A DNA stretch of 64,000 bases from Odobenus rosmarus divergens (GCF_000321225.1 NW_004452148.1:227305-291304); one strand, 5' to 3'; positions 12,165-23,410 are shown, numbered from the stretch's first letter. The notes: generated from the sequence alone by a model not told the origin. Translations and numbers: made by a program.

Positions 12165-12480
12165 CCAGTGGTCTCTGTATATTTGCCTCCCTACTACACT
12201 GTTTCCTCCTGAAAGTGGGAACCATGTTTCTGTTTTCCTTAAATTCCAAGCTCTTTACTAGCATGGTGCCCAACATATCCTAAGCATCTAAGTATCGTTG
12301 ATCTAATAAAAGAGAAAAGAAAAAAATGGTATCTATCAGTGCCCACATTTTTAAAATAATCTGTATATATTCACTTTTAAACCATCAGCCCATAAGCGCA
12401 CTGACCCTGTTTAATTCAATTTTATACCCCAGTCACCTGCTACAGTTGCTCGACAAACATCAGTTAAATTAAAATTAAAT
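12165..12480 (+). mobile_element. L2 3' end fragment(s)
   Basis: 'gtgggaaccatgtttctgtt' then 'gcatggtgcccaacatatcc' follow the L2 3' end pattern. A second similar block, 'gcgcactgaccctgtttaat' and 'gacaaacatcagttaaat', follows at 12395-12470. The second may be a separate copy. Confidence 0.5.
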
Positions 12481-12484
12481 TAAT

Positions 12485-14385
12485 GAAAGATGAAGATTAA
12501 TGTAATTTGCATTTTATAAATGTGACTTGAGTATCTTTATAGAAGAATCATTTTATGACCCTGAAATTAGAGATTACTTTTAGATTGGTTGCTGAACCAT
12601 TTATAAAGTTAGAAAAAGCAAATCATGAAAAGTCAAGAGCTTTAGCATGACAAGAATGTGAATGTGTTCTATTAGTATCCTCTGTAAGTGCCTGTAAATC
12701 CTATCTCTGCTTGAGCTGGGAGAGACTTTATAGTTCTTCTAATAATCAGATAGAAGATATCCATTAAAAAATATATTGGTGTGAGTCACTGGCCTGGAGA
12801 AAAATATACAAAAAATACAGCAAAACAAGAAACTAAAACTCATGACCAATGTGGAAAAGAGAAGTCCAAAAGATAAGGACTCACCAGCCATCTCAAGACA
12901 TGAAACCAAGTGAATATAGGGTTAACCTAGAATTCCAAGTAGTCCATTCCTAAAAGAACTGCAAGTATTTTGAAAAGATCAGATAGAACTCTATTTGCAT
13001 TTTTACCCAAAATAGAGAAATTAAAATAAATAAATAAAATACTAAATCTCACTATACTACAAACAAAACAATAACAAATACATAAAACATAGATTAAAAT
13101 TATATAGAACAGTCTGTGTAGACCAGACAATAAAAGAAATAAAGGAAAACCAAGAGAGGAATTTGTGTAGGAGTAGAACATCAACTGCACTCTTATGGAA
13201 CTTTTTTTTCCCTTGAAGAGTGATGAGCAAGTGACTAAGAGTAAGTTCAACTTTTTGTTAATTCACAGTTTGAAAGAAGCCAAATTTATTATACTGTTGG
13301 GGTTTACTCAATTGTCTAAACCAAATCACATTGTAGTTTCTTCATTCTATATGGAAATGTAAGAGTGTGTATATATTGAACACAGTTAATATTCTGTTTA
13401 ATATACAGCAGAGAAGATAAAATATAATTTTTGTAAGGAAAATATAATAATGAAGTAAAGTATAGAGAGTCCAGTATATACTACCACCTTTTCATTTTCA
13501 CAGCACAGAAAATACTACATCAAAATGACTAAATTATATTTTAAGGAAGATAATTGGAATAAGATTATTATATTTAATAATTAATTTTCTTCACATAGAC
13601 AAAAAGTTTTGACTGCAGAAGGTGTCATTAACCACAAATAATAGAATGTTCTTATAATTTCTACTGCTGAATGACTTTGTTAATTTAGCACTTTATGGAT
13701 TTCATTATTGGAATCAAATACAAAGAATAGTCTCTGATATAGTTATTGTGTTGGGGGAAATGAAAGTTACTTAAGAAAAAATCTCTTCAAGTAAGTTGTA
13801 GAATTTTGTAGTAATTTTAGCTGCTCTATATCTCTAGCTCTTGCTGGCCTGTCACAAACCTGAAGTTAAATAAATCCCAAATGACTGGAGCCCTGCAGGT
13901 CCATCCCATAGAAATGATGGTGAAATGTATCTATTAATCATATGAGTCCAATTCTGCTTCAGGTATTATGTGGCAGGTGTGTGTCAGCAGAGTAAAAGCA
14001 TCTGGCTGACAAGATGCCTTTCAAAATTAAAATGTATTTTTTTAGTATTTTTCTTTGAGATTGAATGCAGTGTTGCAATTTATGGAGTGCAAATGTGAAT
14101 TCTTATCAAAGAGTCAACATTTCTTACTTTCGATGAAACTAATTTTTACTTTTTTTCAAATATGATGGAGATAACAATAATCAGTATAAATTGAAAAGCC
14201 CTGGGGCTCTTTCCGTTTTTAAAATTAGGTGGGTCTCCAAGATCAGCAATAGTGATGTACCTCCATTTTTAAAATAATTCATCCAAACAATATACACCAG
14301 GCGAAGTCACTGATCTTCTTTCCCACAATAGTAGTTAAGAGAACATTTATGAAGACTGTTTTAAAGTTTGAAGGAACTTACCCAC
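12485..14385. other. Unassigned DNA, partly repeat-free
   Basis: No recognised mobile element. It is AT-rich, with A-rich strings around 13010-13090. The interval 13840-14040 is of normal complexity and is discussed as a candidate regulatory block. Confidence 0.35.
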
Positions 14386-14394
14386 AAATTTCTC

Positions 14395-14545
14395 ATCTGG
14401 ATCTCAAAAAGTCCTGCCAGGCAGGATGGACATATTATTTTTATCACTTATATAGAAGGGAACTGGGATTTATATCAGTTAAGGGATATGCCAAGTAGTT
14501 TGTATTGTCAGCCAGTGGTAGAGCCTTAACTGAAACCTGCATCTG
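14395..14545 (-). mobile_element. MIR element fragment
   Basis: 'ctcaaaaagtcctgccaggc', 'catattatttttatcactta', 'gaagggaactgggatttata', 'gccagtggtagagccttaac' follow reverse MIR order. Confidence 0.55.
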
Positions 14546-14564
14546 ATTTTCAAGGTCCACCAGG

Positions 14565-14790
14565 AGGCAGGGCATTTTAAAATAGAAGGAGCTTAGACCC
14601 TGAAATCAGATTTTTGCCTTTGAATCCCAGACTCTCCATGTGTGGTCTAGAGCATATATCATAACCTCTCCTAAAATCCACTTCCTTGTCCATAATATAG
14701 AACTAATAATACTAAAACTTTTAAGTTTGAGGTGAGGATCGCATGATATCAATAACAGTTCCTTGTTAATAGTTACTTGTGTGTGTCATT
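14565..14790 (+). mobile_element. MIR element
   Basis: 'gaaatcagatttttgccttt', 'gaatcccagactctccatgt', 'cataacctctcctaaaatcc', 'ttccttgtccataatataga', 'tgaggtgaggatcgcatgat' track MIR from the tRNA-like head into the core. It faces the previous fragment. Confidence 0.65.
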
Positions 14791-15027
14791 TATACGTTTG
14801 TTTTAATTTCCAAATCCTTTCCACACAACATTGACCTTCTCTGATAGTTTCATTAAAATTTTGTCAAGGTGAAAAAAAGATTTGCTGGAAGTGGTTTTGT
14901 GAAATGATAGGAAAGCCCAAATTTGCATACCAAATACTCTGATTTGGCTTTGTAGACCATGAGGTAAGAAAAGAGCAAAAGAATAAGAACTGGAAGACAG
15001 AGTCTAGCCTCCTTTCTGGTTACACTG

Positions 15028-15345
15028 TGTGATGATTAATTTTATTCGTCAACTCGGCTAGGTCATGGTATGCAGTTTTCGGTCAATCACCAATCTAGAT
15101 GTTACTGTGAAAGTGTGTTTTAGATTTTATTAACATTTTAATCATCAGACTTTGAAGCAGATTATCCCCGGCCCCCGTAATATGGGTGCGCCTCATCCAA
15201 TCAGTTGGAAGTCTTAAGGGAAAACCTGAGGGCCCTTGAGGAAGAAGGATTTCTGCCTCCAGACTGCCTCTGGACTTGATACTGCAACATCAACTCTTCC
15301 TTGGGTCTCTGGAGAACACTGACTAACTTAACCTCCATTTTTTTC
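15028..15345 (+). mobile_element. ERVL-type LTR fragment (MLT2-like)
   Basis: Starts 'tgtgatgattaattttattc' and 'gtcaactcggctaggtcatg', followed by 'attaacattttaatcatcag', 'aagcagattatccccggccc', 'gcctcatccaatcagttgga' and 'gcaacatcaactcttccttg'. This order matches an ancient ERVL LTR family. It is a 5' part of an LTR, with no retroviral genes attached. The subfamily name is from memory. Confidence 0.65.
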
Positions 15346-15524
15346 CAGGGGTTCCAATCAAGTCAAATCGTGAGTTTGGAAGTGTTTTGGAATATAGAAA
15401 AAATACATAGAAATAGTAAGCCTTATTACACTGAAAATTATAATAATAAAAAATATCTTTTGAGCACATCATATATGTCAGGAACTATTCCAAAAGTGTG
15501 TGTGTTGTGGGGAGAGGAATAGCT

Positions 15525-15690
15525 CTTTTAATCCTTAGAACACCCTGTGATATAAGTAGTCTTTTTTCTCCCTATTTGATTGGTTAAGAAACTGAGGCCT
15601 AGGAATCTTAAATAGTTAACCCCAGGTTGGTTAACTATTTAAGTGGTAGAGCAAGGATGCAACCAGGAATATTCATTTCAGAACCTCTGC
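15525..15690 (-). mobile_element. MIR fragment with a local inverted duplication
   Basis: 'gaacaccctgtgatataagt', 'gattggttaagaaactgagg', then 'gtggtagagcaaggatgcaa' follow reverse MIR. The middle is distorted by the hairpin at 15607-15643. Confidence 0.6.
15607..15643. repeat. Perfect 15-bp inverted repeat, 7-base loop
   Basis: Arms cttaaatagttaacc (15607-15621) and ggttaactatttaag (15629-15643) around the loop ccaggtt. Each arm carries GTTAAC. It lies inside a MIR where the family sequence has no such palindrome. Confidence 0.95.
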
Positions 15691-15699
15691 TATGTACCT

Positions 15700-16111
15700 A
15701 CAAACACATATATACTAAATTTTCGAACTTTTCTGAGGAGCAATTTTTACATGATTTCCTCTTGCTTCAGTTCTTCAAAATTTCCTCCATGTACTTTAAG
15801 CAGATGGACTTATTTCCAATTCTACAGGGAAAAACAGAAGCACAGAGGCAATAAGAGAAAGACATTCCTCAAGTTCGCTCCACCATATCAAACAGGACAC
15901 CTGTATATCTGTCTTCCTCCTGTAACCAAGCAAAATACTCCCAGGCCCATATGTCTGGCCAACGCCTGCACTCTTGATGGCCCTCAGACTCTGAACTCTG
16001 GTGATGCTCCTCCCCTCCCCATATCCTGCATTATCAACATTTCCAGATCTGCAGATAGTTTCCCTAAACAAACACATTTACTGACATGTTTTTTTTTTTT
16101 TTTTGGTTATT
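15700..16111. other. Unassigned DNA ending in poly(T)
   Basis: Contains long but unsupported open frames on both strands, none with a recognisable domain. It ends in a poly(T) run at 16088-16105. Confidence 0.4.
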
Positions 16112-16347
16112 CTCATTAATTTTTTATTATTTATTTTTATAATTTTTAATTATTATGTTAATCACCATACACTACATCATTAGTTTCTGATGCGGTGGTC
16201 CATGATTCGTTGTTTGTGTGTAACACCCGGGGATCCATTCAATACGTGCCCTCCCTAATACCCATCACCAGGCTGACCCATCCCCCACCCCCCTCCCCTC
16301 TAGAACCCGCAGTTTGTTTCTCAGAGCCCATCGTCTCTCACGGTTTC
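16112..16347 (-). mobile_element. 5'-truncated L1, 3' UTR only (carnivore type)
   Basis: Reverse complement of the same 3' UTR as at 2003: 'atgttaatcaccatacacta', 'catgattcgttgtttgtgtg', 'cccatcaccaggctgaccca' and 'gtttgtttctcagagcccat'. The poly(T) side is on the left, as expected for minus orientation. More mutated than the copy at 54317. Confidence 0.88.
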
Positions 16348-16479
16348 TTCACAGCAAAATGATTTTAAAAGTTGTTTAAATTAGCTGTCCCCGCTTCTCC
16401 TTCCATTTTCCTCTGAACCCATCCCAATATGTGTCCCCCACTCACTTCCCCTCTACCCCACTCCTCAGCCCACAGTCTC

Positions 16480-17300
16480 TTCCTCGCATAGCCGCCAGAA
16501 AGTGTCTTTTAAAATGCAACTCAGGTTGTATCACTTCTCCGCTAGAAATCCTGCACAGTTAAGAGTAAAAGCCAAGGTCTTAGCATGGCCCATGTGGTTG
16601 GCCCACTTGTGATTGGGCCATTGCCTTCCTCTCTTCTCTGGCTCACTTTCCTCCAGGCACATTTGGCTCCTTACTACTTCCCAAATACACCAACCATGTT
16701 CTGACCACAAGACATTGACATGTGCTGTTTCCTCTGCCTTGAATCTTTTTCAGCCAGTTACCTTCATGGTTAACTCCTTTTCCTTCGGCTCTTGGCTCAA
16801 AGTTTACCTCATCAAAAAAGCCTTCCCTCACCATTTACCCTAAATAGCAATCTTCACTCCTCCCTCACGCTCCCCATCCCCTAAAGGACTTCACTTTCTC
16901 CATAGCGCTCATAACCATTGGACAAATTATATACCTATTATTTGTTTGCTTAGTGCACTTCTCATAAATTTCACAAGCTCCACAAAAGCAATTGCTTTGA
17001 CACTTTTTGTTACTACTCTAATCCCAGTGCCTAAAATAAGGAGTAGCACCCAATACTATTTCTTTTTTTGTTTTAAAGATTTTATTTATTTATTTGACAG
17101 AGAAAGACACAGCAAGAGAGGGAACACAAGCAGGGGGAGTGGGGGAAGGAGAAGCAGGCTTCCTGCTGAGTAGGGAGCCCGATGCGGGGGCTCGATCCCA
17201 GGACCCTGGGATCATGACCTGAGCCGAAGGCAGACACTTAATGACTAAGCCACCCGGGTGCCCCCCAATACTATTTCTTGAATAGAAAAGTGAATGGATA
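16480..17300 (+). mobile_element. L2 3' end, split by a SINE
   Basis: Long L2 match in order: 'caactcaggttgtatcactt', 'agagtaaaagccaaggtctt', 'ctgctttgtttcctct'-type block at 16720-16750 ('gtgctgtttcctctgccttg'), 'ccttccctcaccatttaccc', 'ctccatagcgctcataacca', and 'atcccagtgcctaaaataag'. The final 'tatttcttgaatagaaaagtg' resumes after the SINE at 17065-17265. Ancient LINE, no coding capacity. Confidence 0.75.
17065..17265 (-). mobile_element. CAN SINE inserted in L2
   Basis: 'taaagattttatttatttat' on the left to 'aagccacccgggtgcc' on the right. Perfect 14-bp TSD caatactatttctt at 17051-17064 and 17266-17279. Young type. Confidence 0.95.
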
Positions 17301-17329
17301 TTCCCATAGCTTGTACCATGATTCTTATC

Positions 17330-17640
17330 ACTCGATAAGCACTAATCCTAATGTTCTTGTACAAACTACACTCTCTCCTGCTTCAGGAACATTATATGTG
17401 CTGCATTCTCCAGCCTATCCCTGGTCCAAGTGACTTCTTCCTCTTTCACAAAGTCTCCCTGTGCTGAGATGCTGCGTATGTCAGCTTAAAGGTGACAGTC
17501 AGATTCTTTCCCGATACCCTCCTAAAGGAATAAACACCACTTTATTCTTTCTGTGGCCCTTGCAATCATTTTATTCACCTGTATGATTACTATTTTATTG
17601 TTTGCTTTTTTATTCCAAGATGTCCAAGGCCATGACTTGC
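17330..17640 (+). mobile_element. Probable second L2 fragment
   Basis: 'gacttcttcctctttcacaa', 'gctgagatgctgcgtatgtc'-type text and 'cactttattctttctgtggc' vaguely follow the L2 3' region. Weak match. Confidence 0.35.
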
Positions 17641-18460
17641 TATTCAAGCAGTTTGATTCCACTGATTTTTCTCTATTTTTGTTTTCAATTTCCTTGATTT
17701 TTGTTCTTACTATGTATATACATGCTTGATTTAGATTGAGTTTACTCTTCTTTTACTAGTTGCTTACAGTGAAATCTTAGATCTCTGATTTGAGAACTTT
17801 CTTCATTTCTAATATGGAAATTTACTGGTATACATTTTTATCTAAGCACCCTTTTAAACCCAAGTCCCACAAATTTTGATAGGCAATTGATCCTTGAACG
17901 ACAGGGGTTTGAACTGTGTGGGTCTGCTTATACACTGGTTTTCTTCCATAAATACAGTACAGTACTGTAAATGTACTTTCTCTTTCCTATGATTTTCTTA
18001 CTTTTTCTTTTCCTAGCTCTCTTTATTGTAATACAGTATATAATGCATATAATATGCAAATACTTGTTACTTGGCTGTTTATGTTATTGGTAAGGCTTTC
18101 AGTCAATAGTAGGTTATTAGTAATTTTTTTGAAAGTCAAAAGTTATAAGTGGATTTTAAACAGCACGGGGGGCTCAGCACCTCTAACCCCCATGTTGTTC
18201 AAGGCTCCATTGTATTGTGTTTTCATGTTAATTTTAGTCAAAAGCATTTTCTAATATTTCTTGAGGATTACTCTTTTATCCAAAGATTATCTAGAGGTAC
18301 ATGGTTTAATTTCCAAATATTTGGGTGTTCTAGCTATCTTTGAATAATTGATTTCTAGTTTAATGCTAGTATTGTCAGGTGTACTTTGTATGAATTCTCT
18401 TAATGAAGTTTGTTTAATGGCCAAGGATATTGATCTTTTTGGCAAGACTTGGGTGGTGGT
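17640..18460 (-). mobile_element. Ancient L1 ORF2 fragment, split by MER2
   Basis: Reverse-strand L1: 'tgatttttctctatttttgt', 'gagtttactcttcttttact', 'atttgagaactttcttcatt', 'cccacaaattttgata', then after MER2 'tgtgttttcatgttaatttt', 'gtttaatttccaaatatttg', 'ttgatttctagtttaatgct'. No ORF survives. Related but poorer L1-like sequence may run on to about 19260. Confidence 0.75.
17882..18212 (+). mobile_element. MER2 DNA transposon (Tigger-related), complete
   Basis: Left end 'caattgatccttgaacgaca' and right end 'gttgttcaaggctccattg' form the MER2 terminal inverted repeat. Inside are 'aatacagtacagtactgtaa' and 'gtaatacagtatataatgca'. TA duplicates at 17880-17881 and 18213-18214 flank it. It is a non-autonomous element, about 330 bp, inserted into the older L1. 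Confidence 0.93.
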
Positions 18461-18464
18461 TTTT

Positions 18465-20102
18465 ATTGTAGTCCAGTTCTCAAAGTGTCCGATATGTTAC
18501 TAGGGACTGTTAAGTTCACTAGCAGCTTGGGGGTAAACCTGAGACTTGGGTCAACCCAGGTGCAGATTTAGCACATCCTATTTTCCGGTTCCTTGCTCTT
18601 TCCTCTCCAGACTCTCCAGATCACAAAGGCCTCTTTTCCTGGTACCTTCAGATGAAAAATTGATTTAGCTCAAGGTTTTAGCCACTTGCCCTATCATGGA
18701 TATTCGTGTAACTGGTTTCCTTTTCAGAGGGAAACAGCAAGAGGAAAATAGGAACAGCAGGGATTTCCCTTTATACTCTTCAGACCATAGGATTCCCTTT
18801 TTTCCAGTTTTTTTTTGTCTTGCCAGGTAGGATTAGGTGTCAGCATGTCTGCACTGGCCATCATCCCTGACACAGTAACAATGAGATTTTAACACTAGGG
18901 ATTCTTTTCTTGGGCTGGGCTGGGAGAGAGAGATGAGGAGAACAAGGAATTCCTCCCTTAGCCAAACCTCGGTATCACACAGAAGACTTTCCCCCCAGAT
19001 TTTTGGTTAGGAAGAGATTGTTTCTCTCACAGTTTTTACTGTCTGAGCCTGCAAGTGGGATTCTGGGATTTAGCTACCTTCAAGTCAAAGCTGAGAGCTA
19101 TCTAGGTGAGGAAAACAGAAAACTCACAGTGGTACCTGTCATTCATCAAGATTTGACTTTCCACTCCAATCTGCCTGCAATTATTTACTTCTCGGAGTCC
19201 TCAGGTAGCTTCTCTATATACTTAGTTTAGAGTTTTCAGTTGTAATCAATGAGGTAAGTAGCATATACTGGGCCAATTCCATTTCCACTGAGATGTGAAC
19301 CTAGTGTAGAAATTTAAATGATGAAATTCTATTGATTCAAATATTGTTTGGATTAGACCCAATACAAATCACTTAATCAAGTCTGGAAGAAAATGCTGTG
19401 GATAAGATATTCCATTCTCATAATTCCCTGTGAGTAAAATCTCTGATAAAAGTAGAATTCGACAGACAGCTATCAAAAGTTAAAGAGTAAACTCATCTTA
19501 AAGGCACTGTACAATAATTTCAATAGAGAGTATATATTTGAATTTTCAGTACTACTAGCTGTACGACACATCATAAAATACTCCCAACATAAATTTCCAA
19601 TGTTATTGTCTGGTTGCTTCCTTTGCCCTCATTTTTTATCTTTTCTACTTAGGCCATTTCTGAAGGGAGCCATCTAGGCTAATAAAACAGATTAGTACTA
19701 TATCAATAATTGGAAGATGCCACCACTTCAGAAAATAATTATATGAATAATCACAATTATTTTAAAAATGGCAATCCAAATCTTATCAAACAAGTCTTAC
19801 AAAAATGTATGCAGCTGATGGAACTTCATTTAGGCAAGATCATGAGTTAGAATGAAGATAAATTAACTGGATGTTGTAATTCTAATAAATGGTAGAATTA
19901 TACCGAGGGAGTTTAGAGAAGAATTTGAAGTGAGATTCAGAGATTGTATGATGGAAGGATCAAATGAAGGAGGGACAGAATAAGAGACAGCATTATTATG
20001 GTGATTAATTTGTTTTTACAAAATATAAAATAATAGAAGTGAACAAATATTTTCCTTGGATATATATGATTAATACCTGAATCCATGGGTACAAAATTAT
20101 GA
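18465..20102. other. Mostly unassigned; possible ancient L1 at the start
   Basis: 18550-19260 has phrases seen in ancient L1 on the reverse strand ('cctcaggtagcttctctata' and 'agttttcagttgtaatcaat') and could be a continuation of the L1 at 17640. 19270-20100 shows nothing recognisable. Confidence 0.35.
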
Positions 20103-20114
20103 ATTAAAAGTACA

Positions 20115-20284
20115 GGGGCACCTGCGTGGCTCAGTTGGTTGAGTGTCTGACTCTTGATTTTGGCTCAGGTCATGATCTCAGGGTCCTGAGTTCAAGCCCC
20201 GCATAGGGCTCCATGCTGGTTTTGGAGCCTGCTTAAGATTCTCTTTCTCCCTCTCCCTCTGCCTACCCCTCTTTGCCTCTAAAA

Positions 20285-20315
<31 letters not shown>

Positions 20316-20334
20316 AAATTGAAAAATTGAAAAT
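20115..20334 (+). mobile_element. CAN SINE, older type, first of a tandem pair
   Basis: Head 'ggggcacctgcgtggctcag', older-subfamily diagnostic 'gtctgactcttgattttggc', then 'ggagcctgcttaagattctc' and an (AAAT)n tail at 20280-20315. TSD: aaaagtaca at 20106-20114 and 20335-20343. Confidence 0.93.
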
Positions 20335-20353
20335 AAAAGTACACTATACTTCT

Positions 20354-20460
20354 GGGGCACCTGTCTGGCTCGGGCAGAAGATTCAACTGTTAATCTTGAG
20401 GTCATTAATTTGAGCCCCACATTGGGTGTAGAGATCACTAAAAAAATAAATAAATAAGCT
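20354..20460 (+). mobile_element. Short ancient CAN SINE, second of the pair
   Basis: 'ggggcacctgtctggctcgg', 'aatttgagccccacattggg' and 'gtgtagagatcactaaaaaa': a short tRNA-derived SINE lacking the TC-rich middle. TSD: aaaagtacactatacttct (20335-20353) and aaagtacaatacacttct (20471-20488). Confidence 0.9.
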
Positions 20461-20488
20461 TTTTTTTTTTAAAGTACAATACACTTCT

Positions 20489-21687
20489 GTTTTTTATAAC
20501 TGACTTCATTTTAGCATAATGTTTTCAAGATTTATTATGTTGCAGTATGAGTCGGTATTTCATTTTTTGTTTTGTTTCAAGTTTTTATTTAAATTCTAGT
20601 TAGTTAACATATAGTATAATATTAGTTTCAGGAGTAGAATTTAGTGATTCATCACAGTGCTCATCACAAGTGCCCTCCTTGATACTCAGCACCCATTTAG
20701 CCCATCACCTGCCGACCTCCCCCTAGCAACCCTGTTTGTTCTCTATAGTTAAGAGTCCCTTATGATTTGCCTCCCTCTCTTTTTTGTTCTCCTTTCCCCT
20801 ATGTTCATCTGTTTGTTTTTTAAATTCCACTTATGAATGAAATCATATGGTATTTGTCTTTCTCTGACTGACTTGTTTCACTTAGCATAATACCGTCTAG
20901 CTCCATCCAGGTCATTGCAAATGGCAAGATTTCATTTTTTTGGATGGCGGAGTAATATTCCCTTCTATATATATACACACACTATCTCTTCTTTATCCAT
21001 TCATCAGTTGATGGACATTCATGTTCTTTCCATAATGGCTATTGTTGCTAATGCTGCTGTAAACACTGGGGTGCATGTGCCCCTTCAAATCAGTATATTT
21101 GTATCCTTTGGGTATTTAAATACCTAGTAGTGCAATTCGTGGGTTAGGGTAGTTCTATTTTTAACATTTTGAGGAACATCCATACTGTTTTCCAGAGTGA
21201 CGGCACCAATTTGCATTTGCACCAACAGTGTAAGAGGGTTCCCCTTTCTCCACATCCTCACCAATTGTTTTTTCCTATGTGTTAATTTTAGCCATTCTGA
21301 CGGGCGTGAGATGGTATCTCATTGTGGTTTTGATTTATATTTCCCTGATGATGAGTGACGTTGAGCATCTTTTCATGTATCTATTAGCCATCTGCATGTC
21401 TTCTTTGGAAAAATGTCTATCTATTCATGTCTTCTGCCCATTTCTTATTTATTTTTTAGGGTGTAGAGTTTGATAAGTTCTTTATAGATTCTGGATACTA
21501 ACCCTTTATCAGATATGTCATTCGCAAATATCTTCTCCCGTTCTGTAGGCTGCCTTGTAGTTTTGTTGATTGTTTCCTTTACTGTGAAGAAGCTTTTTAT
21601 CTTCATCAAGTCCCAATAGTTCATTTTTGTTTTTGTTTCTCTTTCCTCCAGAGACGTGTCTGGTAAGAAGTTGCTTTGGATGATCCT
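20489..21687 (-). mobile_element. 5'-truncated L1 (older carnivore type)
   Basis: Reverse complement of an L1 3' half: 'ctagttagttaacatatagt', 'gtgattcatcacagtgctca', 'atatggtatttgtctttctc', 'tccattcatcagttgatgga', 'ttctccacatcctcaccaat', 'ttccctgatgatgagtgacg'. The ORF2 C-terminal reading on the minus strand is broken. A right TSD copy aaaagtacaacacacttct is at 21688-21706. The first 80 bases (20489-20570) are a separate diverged L1 scrap that resembles 20870-20940 of the same element, so its 3' end is rearranged. Confidence 0.88.
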
Positions 21688-21709
21688 AAAAGTACAACAC
21701 ACTTCTAAG

Positions 21710-22370
21710 CACTTTGTTATTTGCTCTTGGGTATATATTTAAGAAATTACATTAAGGTTCACAAGCAATTGGATACAATAGAGATTGCTAAAGCCACAGC
21801 AAACTATATAGTATAATGAGATTTAAAATAAATGCGTTAATCTCCCAAGGCATCTAACAAAACTCACATTGTTATATTCAGACTTCTCTGTTAAATATAG
21901 TTCAATCTCAGGACTTTCCTTACAGGCACACACACACACACACACACACAAGCACATATATCTAGTATGTATGATTTTTATGAATTATTACATTTAGAAA
22001 TATATCTTATTTTTAAATTTGTATCTTTATAAAAATTTAGTACCTCTTGTAAGTTAACATCAGAAGTATTATTAAAATTAATGTTTTGCAAACTAACACT
22101 TTCAATTATGTTGAGAAACATCACCACTTAAATCTTCAATAAAATATATATCTCAGACTAAAAATGTATGACAGAAATTCACTTTTAATCGGAATTGAAC
22201 ATAAATTTAAGAGTTAAGTTCAATTTTTAAAAAATACCTATTTCAAAGGGAAAGTTAAACCTCAAACATAATTTAGTTACAATTTTAATTCTATTTCTGT
22301 TAATAGTTTTGCTCTTGTTGGGGCTGTTCATCATCATCATCAACATCATCATCATAAGTTTATTTTGTAT
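21710..22370. other. Unassigned AT-rich DNA with two microsatellites
   Basis: A (CA)n run lies at 21926-21950 and an (ATC)n run at 22330-22356. Otherwise no recognised feature. Confidence 0.6.
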
Positions 22371-22560
22371 GTATACCATTTTCCAGGTTCTTTGATAAAC
22401 ATGTCTTTCTCATTTAAGAATGGCAGTGTGATGAAATAGATTCCCCATTTCACAAATCAGAAACTGGAGTTTAGAAGGAATCACTTTGCCCCCATGTCCT
22501 ACAGCTTGTACGTGACTTTCCAGCAATACAACTTAACCAAATCAGACACAGAGCCTAAAC
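22370..22560 (-). mobile_element. MIR element
   Basis: Reverse MIR: 'gattccccatttcacaaatc', 'agaaactggagtttagaagg', 'atcactttgcccccatgtcc', 'tacagcttgtacgtgacttt'. Confidence 0.6.
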
Positions 22561-22564
22561 TCCT

Positions 22565-23140
22565 AAATAATAAGCTATAATCATTCTCACTAGGTGTCTA
22601 CTTTTTGTCTTTTCTGGACTGTTAATATGAAACATAGGCATAAATGTGGAATGGCTTTGTAAATAGGGCATATGTTCTGAGTAAATGTGAAATCATTAAA
22701 TAAAATGACACTTAGGAATTTAAAGCATTTGAACCTATTAGTTTGTCTTAGTTATTTCCACTTCTTTCAATATATCTGTGCCCATTCATTATTACTGGCA
22801 AGATCTACAAAGCTCTTGAGTCACTGCTTCCAGCATACATTTAATAGGGGTTTATGGGAAATGCCAAATAACTATATAATGAGTAATTGTTTTTCACCTT
22901 GAACAAAAGCAAATTGGAACTCTTCCTACCTTAGTATTTTTAAAACATCCTTCTAGACTAATAAATAAGTGAAGTAATCCGTAAACACTGAGCTGTTAAA
23001 CAAAGACATCCTATATATGTGGTCAAACAATAACATCAAACTGATGTCTTTATTTGTGTGAAATATGTAAAGCTATACCTCTCTAGGCTTGTTATATTTC
23101 ATTCTGTGTTGATAAGAGAATGGAGTTATTGTCTAGGTAC
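22565..23140. other. Unassigned AT-rich DNA
   Basis: No recognised repeat, gene or site. Confidence 0.4.
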
Positions 23141-23144
23141 TGAT

Positions 23145-23410
23145 ACAGAAATAGTTTCAAGATATTTTTATTAAGGGAAAAAATAGGCATATAAGAAGAT
23201 CTACAGTTTCTAGTTGTGTGTAAGAAAGGTCAATGTATAAAATATATAACATAAATTTTGCTTATATCTGCAAAAGAACACTGAAAGTATCCATAAGAAA
23301 ATAACAGAAGTGGTTGTTCATAGAGTGTAAAAGAGGTTAAGGTTTAGACATATCTTCTCAATGTGTCATCCTAATTAAGCAGTTTTACTAAATAAACACT
23401 TTTAGCTTTG
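23145..23410 (+). mobile_element. Possible ancient L1 3' UTR
   Basis: 'attaagggaaaaaataggca', 'gtataaaatatataacataa' and 'gaaaataacagaagtggttg' follow the order of old L1 3' UTRs. Weak. Confidence 0.35.

Noticed and set aside
15643..16119. The longest open frame, about 158 codons on the plus strand
   Set aside because: It starts within a MIR and reads through a poly(T) run into an L1 tail. No domain, no signal, no likely start context. Chance frame.
22330..22356. Possible CRISPR or ordered array
   Set aside because: Plain trinucleotide (ATC) microsatellite. No spacer-repeat structure anywhere in the window.
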